A stretch of 41,374 nt of DNA, from positions 1 through 41,374 of the forward strand of contig JANYKK010000351.1 in the NCBI GenBank assembly GCA_025361585.1, written 5' to 3'. Below the pieces are notes generated by a model. It was not told the origin of the DNA. It saw only the letters and a program-made list of their open reading frames with translations, and did not search any database. Shown here piece by piece: positions 8,258 through 19,126 of this stretch (its first letter is position 1; every line of letters starts with the position of its first letter). The stretch comes from Methylobacter sp. (GTDB lineage: Bacteria > Pseudomonadota > Gammaproteobacteria > Methylococcales > Methylomonadaceae). Made by a program: the position numbers and the translations under genes.

Positions 8258-9772
8258 ATGAGCATCATTCGTCAAGACGACCTTATCCAAAGCATTGCCG
8301 ACTCCCTGCAATATATTTCCTATTATCATCCGCTGGACTTTATCAAGTCCATGCATGAGGCTTATCTAAAGGAAGAGAATCCCGCCGCCAAGGACGCTAT
8401 CGCGCAAATACTGATCAACTCCCGGATGTGCGCAGAAGGTCATCGCCCGATTTGTCAGGACACCGGCATTGTTACGGTATTTTTAAAAGTAGGCATGGAT
8501 GTCCGCTGGGATGCAAGCATGAGCGTCACTGATATGATCAACGAGGGCGTCCGGCGCGCCTATCTGCATCCCGATAATGTGTTGCGTGCTTCGATATTGG
8601 CCGATCCGGCCGGAAAACGCATCAACACCAAAGACAACACCCCGGCAGTGATACACATGGAAGTCGTGCCCGGCGATAAGCTCGGCATCGAAATAGCCGC
8701 AAAAGGCGGAGGTTCCGAGGCCAAGGCCAAGTTTGCGATGCTCAATCCTTCTGACAGTATCGTCGATTGGGTGTTGAAAACCGTTCCCACCATGGGCGCG
8801 GGCTGGTGTCCTCCGGGTATCTTGGGGATAGGCATAGGCGGTACGGCTGAAAAAGCCATGCTTTTGGCAAAGCAGGCGTGCATGGGCTCTATAGATATTC
8901 AGGAGTTAATTGCACGCGGCCCCCGCAATGCGCTGGAAGAATTGCGCTTGGAACTGTATGACAAAGTCAATGCGCTGGGTATTGGCGCGCAAGGCTTGGG
9001 CGGCCTTACCACGGTGCTGGACATCAAGATTAATGATTATCCGACCCATGCGGCCAATAAGCCGGTTGCTATCATTCCCAATTGTGCCGCGACCCGGCAT
9101 GTGCATTTTGTGCTGGACGGCAGCGGTGCGGCACAATTTACGCCGCCTCGCTTGGAAGATTGGCCCCAAATCACTTGGCACACCGGTGCGGCTCGCAGGG
9201 TCAATCTGGATACCGTGACTCAGCAGGATGTGGAAAGCTGGAAGACCGGGGAAACCTTATTGCTTAGCGGCACTATGCTGACCGGCAGGGACGCGGCGCA
9301 CAAACGCATGACTGAGTTCTTCGAACGGGGTGAAACTTTGCCGGTCGATTTCACCAACAAATTCATTTATTACGTGGGGCCGGTTGATCCGGTTCGCGAT
9401 GAAGTGGTCGGCCCGGCGGGCCCCACGACTGCAACACGCATGGATAAGTTCACCGAAGTGATGCTGGACAAAACCGGCTTGCTGGGCATGATCGGTAAGG
9501 CCGAGCGCGGGCTGGAAGGGATAGCGGCGATTAAAAAACATAAAGCCGTGTATTTGATGGCGGTTGGCGGTGCGGCCTATTTAGTATCAAAGGCTATCCG
9601 TAAAGCCAGGGTTGTCGCTTTTGACGATCTCGGCATGGAAGCGATACACGAGTTTGTTGTTGAGGATATGCCGGTTACGGTCGCAGTCGATACCCAGGGT
9701 GATTCGGTGCATCAAACCGCGCCTAAGCTATGGCAAATCAGGATCGGCAAGATTCCCGTTGTGCTTGAGTAA
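8258..9772 (+). CDS. fumA: Class I fumarate hydratase (iron-sulfur)
   Basis: Interconverts fumarate and L-malate in the TCA cycle. The 504-residue single chain joins the alpha and beta parts, as in FumA/FumB of E. coli. Visible marks are SRMCAEGHRPICQDTG near residues 54-70, TMGAGWCPPGILGIGIGG near 176-195, IPNCAATRHVHFVLDGSG near 273-290, and the C-terminal swivel domain with GPAGPTTATRMD and VYLMAVGGAAYL. Three conserved Cys should hold the oxygen-sensitive [4Fe-4S] cluster. An AGGGAG ribosome site stands about 8 bases before the ATG. It is not tightly linked to a neighbour and probably forms its own transcript. Confidence 0.96.
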   Translation: MSIIRQDDLIQSIADSLQYISYYHPLDFIKSMHEAYLKEENPAAKDAIAQILINSRMCAEGHRPICQDTGIVTVFLKVGMDVRWDASMSVTDMINEGVRRAYLHPDNVLRASILADPAGKRINTKDNTPAVIHMEVVPGDKLGIEIAAKGGGSEAKAKFAMLNPSDSIVDWVLKTVPTMGAGWCPPGILGIGIGGTAEKAMLLAKQACMGSIDIQELIARGPRNALEELRLELYDKVNALGIGAQGLGGLTTVLDIKINDYPTHAANKPVAIIPNCAATRHVHFVLDGSGAAQFTPPRLEDWPQITWHTGAARRVNLDTVTQQDVESWKTGETLLLSGTMLTGRDAAHKRMTEFFERGETLPVDFTNKFIYYVGPVDPVRDEVVGPAGPTTATRMDKFTEVMLDKTGLLGMIGKAERGLEGIAAIKKHKAVYLMAVGGAAYLVSKAIRKARVVAFDDLGMEAIHEFVVEDMPVTVAVDTQGDSVHQTAPKLWQIRIGKIPVVLE

Positions 9773-9978
9773 AATTAATTCGTGATGGGCAGGATATTCA
9801 CGCTTGAATTTACAAATATATATCCCCATTACATTTTGCAATTAGGTGGAGTTGGGAAAGCGCAGGATTTGCAAAGCATGAGCTAAAAAATATTCTGAAA
9901 CAGGAGTATTGATTTGTGTTGATTTGTAATTGCAGTTATCTTAATCAATAGTTGTTAAAAATAATAAGGAGAAATCGG

Positions 9979-10224
9979 ATGTCAAAAGGTCAAAACTTAC
10001 AGGACAACTTTTTAAATGCGCTTAGAAAAGAGCATATACCCGTGTCTATTTTTCTTGTTAACGGCATAAAGTTACAGGGCAAGGTGGACTCGTTCGATCA
10101 GTATGTGGTTATGCTGAAAAATACCTCAAGCCAGATGGTTTATAAACATGCCATATCGACCATCGTGCCGAGCAAAGCGGTCAAGATGGCGCATGAGCAT
10201 GATACGGAACACAGTGAAGAATGA
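9979..10224 (+). CDS. hfq: RNA chaperone Hfq
   Basis: Hexameric Sm-like protein that pairs small RNAs with mRNAs. The 81-residue product begins [18 protein letters not shown] and has Sm1 ([19 protein letters not shown]) and Sm2 ([14 protein letters not shown]) with the family YKH motif, followed by a short acidic tail. The start is the ATG preceded by AAGGAG with 7-base spacing; an upstream in-frame TTG at 9952 would add nine residues not found in the family. It heads the conserved hfq-hflX-hflK-hflC block, separated from hflX by a possible attenuator hairpin. Confidence 0.97.
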   Translation: MSKGQNLQDNFLNALRKEHIPVSIFLVNGIKLQGKVDSFDQYVVMLKNTSSQMVYKHAISTIVPSKAVKMAHEHDTEHSEE

Positions 10225-10233
10225 TTGGCCTTT

Positions 10234-10251
10234 GGCGTGAGCGCCCTTTTT
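10234..10251 (+). terminator. Weak intrinsic terminator/attenuator between hfq and hflX
   Basis: A GGCG-TGAG-CGCC hairpin is followed by CTTTTTG, 10 bases after the hfq stop. The stem is only four pairs, so partial read-through into hflX is likely, giving more hfq than hflX message. Confidence 0.45.
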
Positions 10252-10319
10252 GTTCTGTCTGTTTGCAGCACAGCAGGGAAAGAAAAAGTTTTTTATAATC
10301 GCGTCTATGAGGTATTTAA

Positions 10320-11585
10320 TTGTTTGACCGTCCCGAATCAGGTGAGCGAGCCGTCCTTGTCCACCTGACACTCCGTTCCATGCACGAAGATCTTTTAGAA
10401 TTAAAAGAATTGGCTAAATCCGCCGGAACCGACCCCGTCTATGTGGTCACCGGCAGCCGCAAAAAACCCGATCCAAAATATTTTGTCGGCAAAGGCAAGC
10501 TTGATGAGCTCAAAGGCATTATCGAAGCCTACGAAGCTGACATCGTCTTATTTAATCACCCGCTTTCGCCCAGCCAGGAAAGAAACCTTGAAGGCTTTTT
10601 AGGCGTGCGCGTAGTCGATAGAAACGGGCTGATTCTCGATATTTTCGCTCAGCGAGCGCAAACTTTCGAAGGCAAGTTACAGGTTGAATTGGCCCAGTTG
10701 CAGCATTTATCGACCCGGCTGGTTCGCGGCTGGACGCATTTGGAACGCCAAAAAGGCGGTATCGGCCTGCGTGGGCCGGGTGAAACCCAGCTGGAAACCG
10801 ACCGGCGATTATTGGGTTTGCGCATCAAGCAGATTCAACAGCGTCTGGACAAAGTCGATAAACAACGGCATCAAGGGCGCAGCAAACGGAAAAAAGCCGA
10901 AGTACCGGCAGTTTCTCTGGTGGGTTACACCAATGCAGGCAAATCGACCCTATTTAACAGGCTGACGGGCGCCGATATTTATGTGGCGGATCAGCTGTTC
11001 GCAACTCTGGACCCGACCTTGCGCAATTGCCAATTGCCCAATAACACAGAGGTCGTGGTGGTCGATACGGTGGGCTTTATCCGGCATTTGCCGCATGAGT
11101 TGGTCGCGGCGTTTAAGTCCACATTGCAGGAAGCCAGTGAAGCGGATTTGTTGCTGCATGTGATCGATGCCAGTAGCGATGACCGAGCCGAGACTATTTA
11201 TCAGGTCAACCAAGTGCTTGAAGACATTGAGGCCGATAAAGTCAGGCAGCTTGAAGTGTTCAATAAAATTGATTTGATGGAAGGCATTCAGCCGAAGATT
11301 GAACGGGATGATGTCGGCAATCCGGTTCGGGTCTGGTTGTCCGCCGAAACCGGGGCCGGGGTCGATTTGCTTTATCAGGCCTTAGCCGAAATTTTCTCAA
11401 ATACCAAAGTCAAAAGAACCTGTCATTTGCGGCCCGATCAAGGCGATATCAGGGCGAAACTATTTGCCTGCGCCACAATAATCAGCGAGAAAGCCGATGA
11501 TTTGGGTGGCTGTGAATTAGTCGTTGAAATGGATACCAAGTATTTGGGGTTGTTGAAGGCGGTTGAGATTGAGGAAATGCCTTAA
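10320..11585 (+). CDS. hflX: Ribosome-associated GTPase HflX
   Basis: HflX binds the 50S subunit and splits stalled 70S ribosomes, notably under heat stress. The 421-residue protein has the HflX N-terminal domain with GKGKLDEL, the hallmark GPGETQLETDRR linker helices (about 157-168), then the G domain: G1 GYTNAGKSTLFN (about 202), G3 DTVGF and G4 NKID. The start is a TTG: the first residues FDRPESGERAVLVH match the start of the family exactly, and GAGG lies a few bases upstream. The rare start codon together with the hairpin upstream suggests low expression. Genes hflK and hflC follow after about 100 bases. Confidence 0.95.
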   Translation: MFDRPESGERAVLVHLTLRSMHEDLLELKELAKSAGTDPVYVVTGSRKKPDPKYFVGKGKLDELKGIIEAYEADIVLFNHPLSPSQERNLEGFLGVRVVDRNGLILDIFAQRAQTFEGKLQVELAQLQHLSTRLVRGWTHLERQKGGIGLRGPGETQLETDRRLLGLRIKQIQQRLDKVDKQRHQGRSKRKKAEVPAVSLVGYTNAGKSTLFNRLTGADIYVADQLFATLDPTLRNCQLPNNTEVVVVDTVGFIRHLPHELVAAFKSTLQEASEADLLLHVIDASSDDRAETIYQVNQVLEDIEADKVRQLEVFNKIDLMEGIQPKIERDDVGNPVRVWLSAETGAGVDLLYQALAEIFSNTKVKRTCHLRPDQGDIRAKLFACATIISEKADDLGGCELVVEMDTKYLGLLKAVEIEEMP

Positions 11586-11684
11586 AAAGGGTGAAAGCAG
11601 CCGGTTTTTAGCCTTTAGCCGATATTTACGATAGAATACCAAACATGAATTGGTAAGTTTAAGTAACCTGAATGGAGCAAAGTT

Positions 11685-12893
11685 ATGTCCTGGAATGAGC
11701 CTGGCGACGATAAGAAAGACCCCTGGAGCGGTCGTGGTGACCAAAAAGGCCCACCCGATCTGGACGAAGCAATACGTTCTTTGCAAGAGAAGTTAAGCGG
11801 TTTTTTTGGCGGTGGCAAAGAAGGCGATGACAACTCTTCCGGCATTCCACCATTAAAAAGTTTGGGTTTGCTGATGGTTGGCGCAGTCGTATTATGGGGC
11901 GCAAGCGGCTTTTACATCGTCGATGAAGGTACTCATGGCGTTGAGACCCGGTTCGGCAAGTATGTTACGACAACCCAGTCGGGTTTGAACTGGCATATTC
12001 CGTCTCCAATCGAGAGTGTTACTGTCGTCGATGTCAAGCAACAGCGTTATATCGAAGTCGGTTACCGTAGCGGCGGGACTGAGCAAGGTTTGGGTTCGGT
12101 GCCGAAAGAAGCGTTGATGCTGACCAAAGATGAAAACATCGTCGATGTGCGTTTGGCGGTGCAGTACCAAGTTAAAGACGCCAAGGATTTTCTCTTTAGC
12201 GTGGTCAATCCCTCTGCGACCTTGAAACAGGTCACCGAAAGCGCACAGCGCGGCGTGGTCGGCAGCAGCAAAATGGATTTTGTTTTGACCGAGGGTCGTA
12301 GCGAAATCGTGGCCCAGATTAAAAAAGAAATTCAGGATGTGATGGACAACTACAAGTCCGGCATCCAAGTGACCAGTGTCAACCTCCAGGATGCACAGCC
12401 GCCCGAGCAGGTACAAAATTCATTTGAAGACGCTATCAAGGCGCGGGAAGATGAACAACGTTTGATTAACGAGGCTGAAGCCTATTCCAACGACGTGGTG
12501 CCGAAAGCGCGCGGTGCGGCAGCCAGAAAAATACAGGAAGCCGAGGGTTATAAAGAACAGGTTATTGCTCAGGCGGAAGGCGAATCCACTCGTTTTTCCA
12601 AATTGCTAACCGAATACACCAAAGCGCCGGATGTGACCCGGAAGCGTCTTTATATCGAATCGATGGAATCGGTATTGTCCGAAACCAATACCGTGATGGT
12701 TGATGTTAAAGGTAGCAATAACATGCTTTACTTGCCTTTGGATAAGCTGATTCAGCAGCAGCAATCTTCGGTTCAACCAGCCAGTGTTCCTCAAAGCACC
12801 GCCGAGCAACCTGCTCCGGCAAAAGCTGAATCGGTGCAACAACAACCTGCCGTGCGAGCTTCAACGCGCGGCCGTGACGCAAGGGGACGCTAA
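11685..12893 (+). CDS. hflK: HflK, SPFH-domain modulator of FtsH
   Basis: With HflC it forms a large cage around the membrane protease FtsH and tunes its action. The 402-residue protein has a Gly/Asp/Lys-rich cytoplasmic N-tail (MSWNEPGDDKKDPW, common to the family), one membrane helix at about 55-77, the SPFH/band-7 domain (about 80-250), a long charged helix (EAEAYSNDVVPKARG, QEAEGYKEQVIAQAEGE) and a Gln/Pro/Ala-rich C-tail ending in an Arg-rich segment. The stop codon overlaps the hflC start in TAATG, so translation is coupled. A GGAG lies 7-8 bases before the ATG. Confidence 0.96.
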   Translation: MSWNEPGDDKKDPWSGRGDQKGPPDLDEAIRSLQEKLSGFFGGGKEGDDNSSGIPPLKSLGLLMVGAVVLWGASGFYIVDEGTHGVETRFGKYVTTTQSGLNWHIPSPIESVTVVDVKQQRYIEVGYRSGGTEQGLGSVPKEALMLTKDENIVDVRLAVQYQVKDAKDFLFSVVNPSATLKQVTESAQRGVVGSSKMDFVLTEGRSEIVAQIKKEIQDVMDNYKSGIQVTSVNLQDAQPPEQVQNSFEDAIKAREDEQRLINEAEAYSNDVVPKARGAAARKIQEAEGYKEQVIAQAEGESTRFSKLLTEYTKAPDVTRKRLYIESMESVLSETNTVMVDVKGSNNMLYLPLDKLIQQQQSSVQPASVPQSTAEQPAPAKAESVQQQPAVRASTRGRDARGR

Positions 12894-13747
12894 TGACACA
12901 GAATAAAATATTGGTAGGCCTGGCAGCATTGTTGATTATCGGCATGATGAGCATGTTTACCGTCAGTGAAACAGAAAAGGCCATCAAGTTCCGTTTAGGC
13001 GAGATCGTAAAGAACGATTACGAGCCTGGACTGCATTTTAAATGGCCGTTTATCAACAATGTAAAAAAGTTCGATAAACGTATCCAAACCATGGAAGCTA
13101 AACCGGAGCGCTTTTTAACCGCGGAAAAGAAAAACGTTATTGTCGATTCTTTCGTTAAATGGCGCATCGGCGATGTGACCACGTTTTACACGGTGGTTGC
13201 AGGTGATGTCGATCAGGCTAATTTGCGGTTGGATCAGATCGTTAAAGACGCTTTCCGGGGTGAATTCGGCAAGCGCAATATCCAGCAATTGGTGTCAACG
13301 GATCGTCAGGCGATTCGTGAAATTTTGATTAAAAACGCCAAGCCTCTTGCGGCAGCTTTAGGCATGGAAATTATTGATGTTCAGGTGATGCGTATCGATT
13401 TGCCTGATGAAGTCAGCAGTTCCGTGTTCCGCAGGATGGAAGCAGAGCGCGAGCGGGTTGCCCGTGAGTTCCGTTCGCAAGGTGCGGAAGCTGCGGAAAG
13501 AATTCGTGCCGATGCAGACAGGCAGCGTGTCGTGACAATGGCGAACGCGTTCCGCGATGCAGAAAAACTGCGTGGCGAAGGCGATGCAAAATCGGCGGAA
13601 ATCTATGCCAAAGCCTATGGCGCGGATACTGAGTTTTTCACCTTCTACCGCAGCTTGAATGCCTATAAGAAGACTTTTACCAGTTCGAGCATGATGGTGC
13701 TTGAGCCTGATTCGGATTTCTTTAGATATTTTAAGCAACAGAAATAG
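12893..13747 (+). CDS. hflC: HflC, SPFH-domain modulator of FtsH
   Basis: Partner of HflK. The 284-residue chain has an N-terminal membrane anchor (about residues 6-22), the SPFH domain with TVSETEKAIKFRLGEI and GLHFKWPFINNVKKFDKR, a helical region with RVAREFRSQGAEAAERIRAD and a C-terminal EFFTFYRSLNAYKKTF segment typical of HflC. The ATG overlaps the hflK stop by one base; AGGGG just upstream, inside the hflK end, can serve as ribosome site. Confidence 0.96.
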   Translation: MTQNKILVGLAALLIIGMMSMFTVSETEKAIKFRLGEIVKNDYEPGLHFKWPFINNVKKFDKRIQTMEAKPERFLTAEKKNVIVDSFVKWRIGDVTTFYTVVAGDVDQANLRLDQIVKDAFRGEFGKRNIQQLVSTDRQAIREILIKNAKPLAAALGMEIIDVQVMRIDLPDEVSSSVFRRMEAERERVAREFRSQGAEAAERIRADADRQRVVTMANAFRDAEKLRGEGDAKSAEIYAKAYGADTEFFTFYRSLNAYKKTFTSSSMMVLEPDSDFFRYFKQQK

Positions 13748-13762
13748 ATTAAACTGATTTTT

Positions 13763-13790
13763 GTAGGGACGACCAACCGGTCGCCCTTAT
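13763..13790. repeat. GTAG-type REP palindrome, copy 1
   Basis: GTAGGGACGACC-AACC-GGTCGCCCTTAT: a hairpin with one A-C mismatch, related to two further copies at 16356 and 16806. It lies in the hflC-hisZ gap. Confidence 0.7.
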
Positions 13791-13805
13791 AGGAACCCGT
13801 AACCA

Positions 13806-13832
13806 ACGCTCCGCATGCGGGGCGTTTTGTTT
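13806..13832 (+). terminator. Intrinsic terminator between hflC and hisZ
   Basis: ACGCTCCGC-AT-GCGGGGCGT forms a nine-pair stem with one T-G wobble, followed by TTTGTTT. It should end the hfq-hflC transcript just before hisZ. Its closeness to the hisZ start (18-25 bases) means hisZ must be transcribed by read-through or its ribosome site must lie past the stem. Confidence 0.6.
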
Positions 13833-13849
13833 GAGTGGACATACAAAAA

Positions 13850-16344
<2,495 letters not shown>

Positions 16345-16355
16345 GTGTTTATGGT

Positions 16356-16382
16356 GTAGGGGCGACCGGTCGGTCGCCCCTT
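16356..16382. repeat. GTAG-type REP palindrome, copy 2
   Basis: GTA followed by GGGGCGACC-GGTC-GGTCGCCCC, a perfect nine-pair stem with four-base loop, then TTAT. It stands directly behind purA and can act as 3' end stabiliser or weak terminator. Confidence 0.75.
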
Positions 16383-16420
16383 ATGAAAATTGAATTCCAG
16401 TATTTTAATCAGGAGATAAC

Positions 16421-16708
16421 ATGGCTGAAACAGTAGACGAATTGACGGTAACATACGAAGACGGCGGCATTGAGACAGTTAAGGAACTGGACAAGAAAGT
16501 GCTGACCAAAGGCGCCTGGGCTACGATCATGTATCGTTACCAGGATTGGAACCGCGCCAAAGAAGAATATGGCCCGGATAAATACACGATCCGCCGTTAC
16601 CAAAAGCAAAACGGCGAGTATAAGCAAAAATCGAAGTTCAATATTTCCAGCAAAGATCAGGCGAAAGCCATTATCGAAGCGCTGGAAGATTGGATTAAAT
16701 TGGAGTAA
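16421..16708 (+). CDS. Small conserved protein of unknown function
   Basis: A 95-residue charged protein with an acidic N-terminal strand (TVDELTVTYEDGGIETVKEL), a basic, aromatic middle (YRYQDWNRAKEEYGPDKYTIRRYQKQNGEYKQKSKF) and a C-terminal helix (SSKDQAKAIIEALEDWIKLE). An AGGAG ribosome site lies 6 bases before the ATG. The middle, with Y-x-I-R-x-Y ... G-E-Y-K, faintly recalls the beta-sheet of PC4-like single-strand binding proteins, but the likeness is too weak for a name. The gene is flanked on both sides by REP copies, so it appears to be a separate small unit behind purA. Confidence 0.75.
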   Translation: MAETVDELTVTYEDGGIETVKELDKKVLTKGAWATIMYRYQDWNRAKEEYGPDKYTIRRYQKQNGEYKQKSKFNISSKDQAKAIIEALEDWIKLE

Positions 16709-16805
16709 TTATCCCGTCATTTCGGCGGGAGTGCCGGAACCCAGAGCACATGGATGTGAAAAAACATGCCAAACTGTAGGTTGTTATATAAATGGTGAGG
16801 CCATT

Positions 16806-16832
16806 GTAGGGCAACCGGCCGGTCGCCCCTAC
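16806..16832. repeat. GTAG-type REP palindrome, copy 3
   Basis: GTAGGGCAACC-GGCC-GGTCGCCCCTAC: same family as the copies at 13763 and 16356, with GTAG at both outer ends when read on either strand. Confidence 0.7.
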
Positions 16833-16870
16833 GGTAGCTCGTAAATATCAAACCCAACTGATTTTTTAGG

Positions 16871-18145
16871 ATGACCAAAACCGCCCCCTCCGTTACCCGC
16901 ATCGCCTTAGCCAGCTTCATCGGCACCGCTATCGAATTCTACGATTTTTACATCTACGGCATGGCGGCAGCATTGGTTATCGGCCCGGTATTTTTCCCCG
17001 GCGGTAACCCGACCACCCAAGCACTCAACGCCTTCCTCACCTTTTCCGTAGCCTTCCTCGCTCGGCCTTTGGGCGCAACGCTGTTCGGGCATTTCGGCGA
17101 CCGCATCGGGCGCAAAACAACCTTGGTCGCATCGCTGCTGGTCATGGGTATATCCACCACATTGATCGGTTTGTTGCCGGGCTATGACGCTATCGGCGCA
17201 TCGGCTCCGGCGTTGCTGTGCCTGTTGCGATTCGGGCAGGGTATCGGTTTGGGAGGCGAATGGGGCGGCGCGGCGTTGCTGGCGACCGAGAACGCACCGG
17301 TCGGCAAGCGCGGTTGGTACGGCATGTTTCCCCAATTGGGGCCGCCGGTGGGTTTTTTGTTGGCGACCGGCAGTTTTTTGTTGATGGCAGAATGTTTGAG
17401 CGATCAGGAGTTTAAAGACTGGGGCTGGCGCATCCCGTTTCTTGCCAGTTCGGTGCTGGTCATGATCGGTCTGTACGTGCGTCTGGCCTTGGCCGAAACC
17501 CCTGTATTTGCCAAAGTGCTACAGCAACACCAGCAGGTCGGCTTGCCGCTTAAGGAAATAGTTAAATCCCATGCCGCCCCGCTGGCACTGGGAGCGATGG
17601 CGATGGTTGTCTGCTATGCGTTGTTCTATATTTCGACCGTGTTTTCGTTGAGCTACGGCACCACCACGCTACACATCCCGCGTCAGCAATTTCTCGGCAT
17701 GTTATGTGTGGCCGTGCTGTTTATGGCTGCCGCCACGCCGCTATCGGCGTGGGCCGGTGACCGATTCGGACGACGCCCCGTTTTGCTGGTTGCCGGAAGC
17801 GCGGCATTCCTGTCCGGTTTCCTGTTAAAACCGATGCTGGAAAGCGGCTCGCCGGTGCTGATTACCGCCTTCCTGTCCTTGGAGCTGTTCCTAATGGGAG
17901 CCACCTTCGCGCCGATGGGAGCCTTGCTGCCGGAGCTGTTTCCTTCCAAGTTACGCTATACCGGAGCGGGAACCGCCTACAACTTAGGCGGCATACTCGG
18001 CGCTTCGTTCGCGCCCTACATCGCGCAACGACTGGTCGCCGAGGGCGGGTTGGCCTGGGTCGGCGGCTATGTTTCATCGGCTGCGGCTATCAGCCTGCTT
18101 GCTGTATACATAATGCGAGAAACCCGCAATAATCATTGGCTGTAA
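16871..18145 (+). CDS. MFS transporter of the MHS (metabolite:H+ symporter) family
   Basis: A 424-residue, 12-helix transporter. The opening VTRIALASFIGTAIEFYDFYIYG, the loop GHFGDRIGRKTTL between helices 2 and 3, the long RFGQGIGLGGEWGGAALLATE segment (helix 4) and a second GDRFGRRPVLL loop are marks of the MHS branch, which includes ShiA, KgtP and ProP. It lacks the ProP C-terminal coiled coil. The substrate (a carboxylic acid, shikimate-like compound or betaine) cannot be told. An AGGATG lies directly at the start. The gene is visibly richer in GC than the small genes to its right. It stands alone, between a REP and the broken lipoprotein gene. Confidence 0.88.
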   Translation: MTKTAPSVTRIALASFIGTAIEFYDFYIYGMAAALVIGPVFFPGGNPTTQALNAFLTFSVAFLARPLGATLFGHFGDRIGRKTTLVASLLVMGISTTLIGLLPGYDAIGASAPALLCLLRFGQGIGLGGEWGGAALLATENAPVGKRGWYGMFPQLGPPVGFLLATGSFLLMAECLSDQEFKDWGWRIPFLASSVLVMIGLYVRLALAETPVFAKVLQQHQQVGLPLKEIVKSHAAPLALGAMAMVVCYALFYISTVFSLSYGTTTLHIPRQQFLGMLCVAVLFMAAATPLSAWAGDRFGRRPVLLVAGSAAFLSGFLLKPMLESGSPVLITAFLSLELFLMGATFAPMGALLPELFPSKLRYTGAGTAYNLGGILGASFAPYIAQRLVAEGGLAWVGGYVSSAAAISLLAVYIMRETRNNHWL

Positions 18146-18200
18146 AGAAATGAGCAATAATATTGCTTAATTCATAGACTATGAACTACGAGGAGTTTTT

Positions 18201-18723
18201 ATGAGACGCACAGTTTTGTTTACGGCATTGGTAATCTTAGGCGGTGTTGCGGTCACAGGATGCGAGAATAGCCCAAAAACGGCAAAAGTGATTCCGGCAG
18301 CGGTAAAAAAATACGCACAAGCCACGACTCTGGAAGGAGTGGTCAGTAATGACAGCGGAGTAGTTAAAGAGGGCAAGGTAGAAGTGAGCGATGAAAACGG
18401 CCGCATAATTACCGGGGGTAACTGTAGATAACGGGCATTACAGCGTGGAAATTCCAGCCGGTACGGTTCTGCCGATTTTATTGACGTTTTCTCCTGCGTC
18501 GGGTGGGGAGAAATTAGTTACCGCCGTCATTCATAATACGATCACGAAATACGAGATTAACCCATTAACTACGGCGATTGCCAAATCAGCAAAAGCGATG
18601 GGCGGATACACCCATGCCAATATGACTCGTGCGGCGGCCGATACGGTATCCACCCCCGATGCCAATAAAACCACTGGCGGCTGGAAAGGCGATCCGACCA
18701 CACAATATGGCGGCTGGCATTAA
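18201..18723 (+). pseudogene. Lipoprotein with Ig-like/carboxypeptidase-regulatory-like domain, broken by a +1 frameshift
   Basis: The first part encodes a lipoprotein signal (MRRTVLFTALVILGG..VTGC, lipid on the Cys near residue 21) and runs to a stop at 18431; the second continues in another frame to 18723. If the run of five G at 18414-18418 had four, the frames join smoothly as ENGRIITG-VTVDNGHYSVEIP. The joined product of about 173 residues has a beta-sandwich-like EGVVSNDSGVVKEGKVEVSD ... VDNGHYSVEIPAG domain, as in carboxypeptidase regulatory-like repeats, and a Gly/Trp-rich end. An AGGAG site precedes the ATG. It could be a true mutation, phase variation at the G run, or a sequencing error. 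Confidence 0.7.
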
Positions 18724-18814
18724 TACTATGTTAAACATTGCTCAAGCCATTCAATAATGTGGTCTTCAATATCATCGTCATATATCGCGTTAGAGCCTAC
18801 AGGAGGCTGAAGAA

Positions 18815-18970
18815 GTGTCAAAAGGAAGTAAAACCTCATTGTTCATAAGTTCTACCTGTTACGATTTAACTCAAATTCGTGCTGACTTACGTGATTTTTC
18901 TGCGTCTATCGGGTTTGACCCTATTATGTCCGAGTATGACACGTTTCCTGTTAACCCAAGTCAAGATACA
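18815..18970 (+). pseudogene. 5' fragment of a DUF4062 protein gene
   Basis: A strong AGGAGG stands 8 bases before the GTG start. The first 52 residues (KTSLFISSTCYDLTQIR, DFSASIGFDPIMSEYDTFPV) match the start of DUF4062, a TIR-like fold domain placed at the N-terminus of large proteins in bacteria, some of them with NACHT or other NTPase parts. After PSQDT the likeness ends abruptly; the frame runs on to 19060 through non-homologous sequence that holds promoter-like elements. The rest of the gene is not in the window. So this is a decapitated remnant cut at about 18970. Confidence 0.7.
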
Positions 18971-19020
18971 AGATACGTGCTGTCTTTACTCATGGTGATT
19001 TATGTGTTGAATAATGGGAT

Positions 19021-19048
19021 ATTGTATAGAACTATCGTTCTAAAGCAA
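19021..19048 (-). promoter_or_regulatory. Leftward promoter with operator palindrome in the spacer
   Basis: On the minus strand TTGCTT (plus 19043-19048) and TACAAT (plus 19021-19026) are 16 bases apart, and the whole spacer is the palindrome TAGAAC-TATC-GTTCTA. The -35 match is weak and the -10 good. It would fire into the DUF4062 fragment in antisense. Confidence 0.45.
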
Positions 19049-19067
19049 GAAATTCAATAGAGCAAAC

Positions 19068-19096
19068 TTGGCAATAGAACGAACGTTCTATATTAT
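19068..19096 (+). promoter_or_regulatory. Rightward promoter with operator palindrome in the spacer
   Basis: TTGGCA and TATTAT are separated by 17 bases, and the spacer contains TAGAAC-GAAC-GTTCTA, the same half-sites as the leftward copy 48 bases away. It reads into the transposase start at 19127. The placement of a palindrome between -35 and -10 is typical of TetR-type operators. Confidence 0.55.
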
Positions 19097-19126
19097 CTAT
19101 TCATAGCCTCTTTTTTGCATGAGCCG

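Noticed and set aside
8560-9541. Antisense and shifted frames inside the fumarase gene
   Set aside because: They overlap a fully supported gene, lack ribosome sites and have compositions expected from shadow frames.
18815-19060. Complete 81-residue DUF4062-like gene
   Set aside because: Family likeness stops after 52 residues; the rest runs through promoter-like DNA and is not protein-like.
19027-19090. GAAC-N4-GTTC sites as LexA/SOS boxes
   Set aside because: That pattern is the Gram-positive type; gammaproteobacterial LexA uses CTG-N10-CAG. The spacer position fits a TetR-type operator better.
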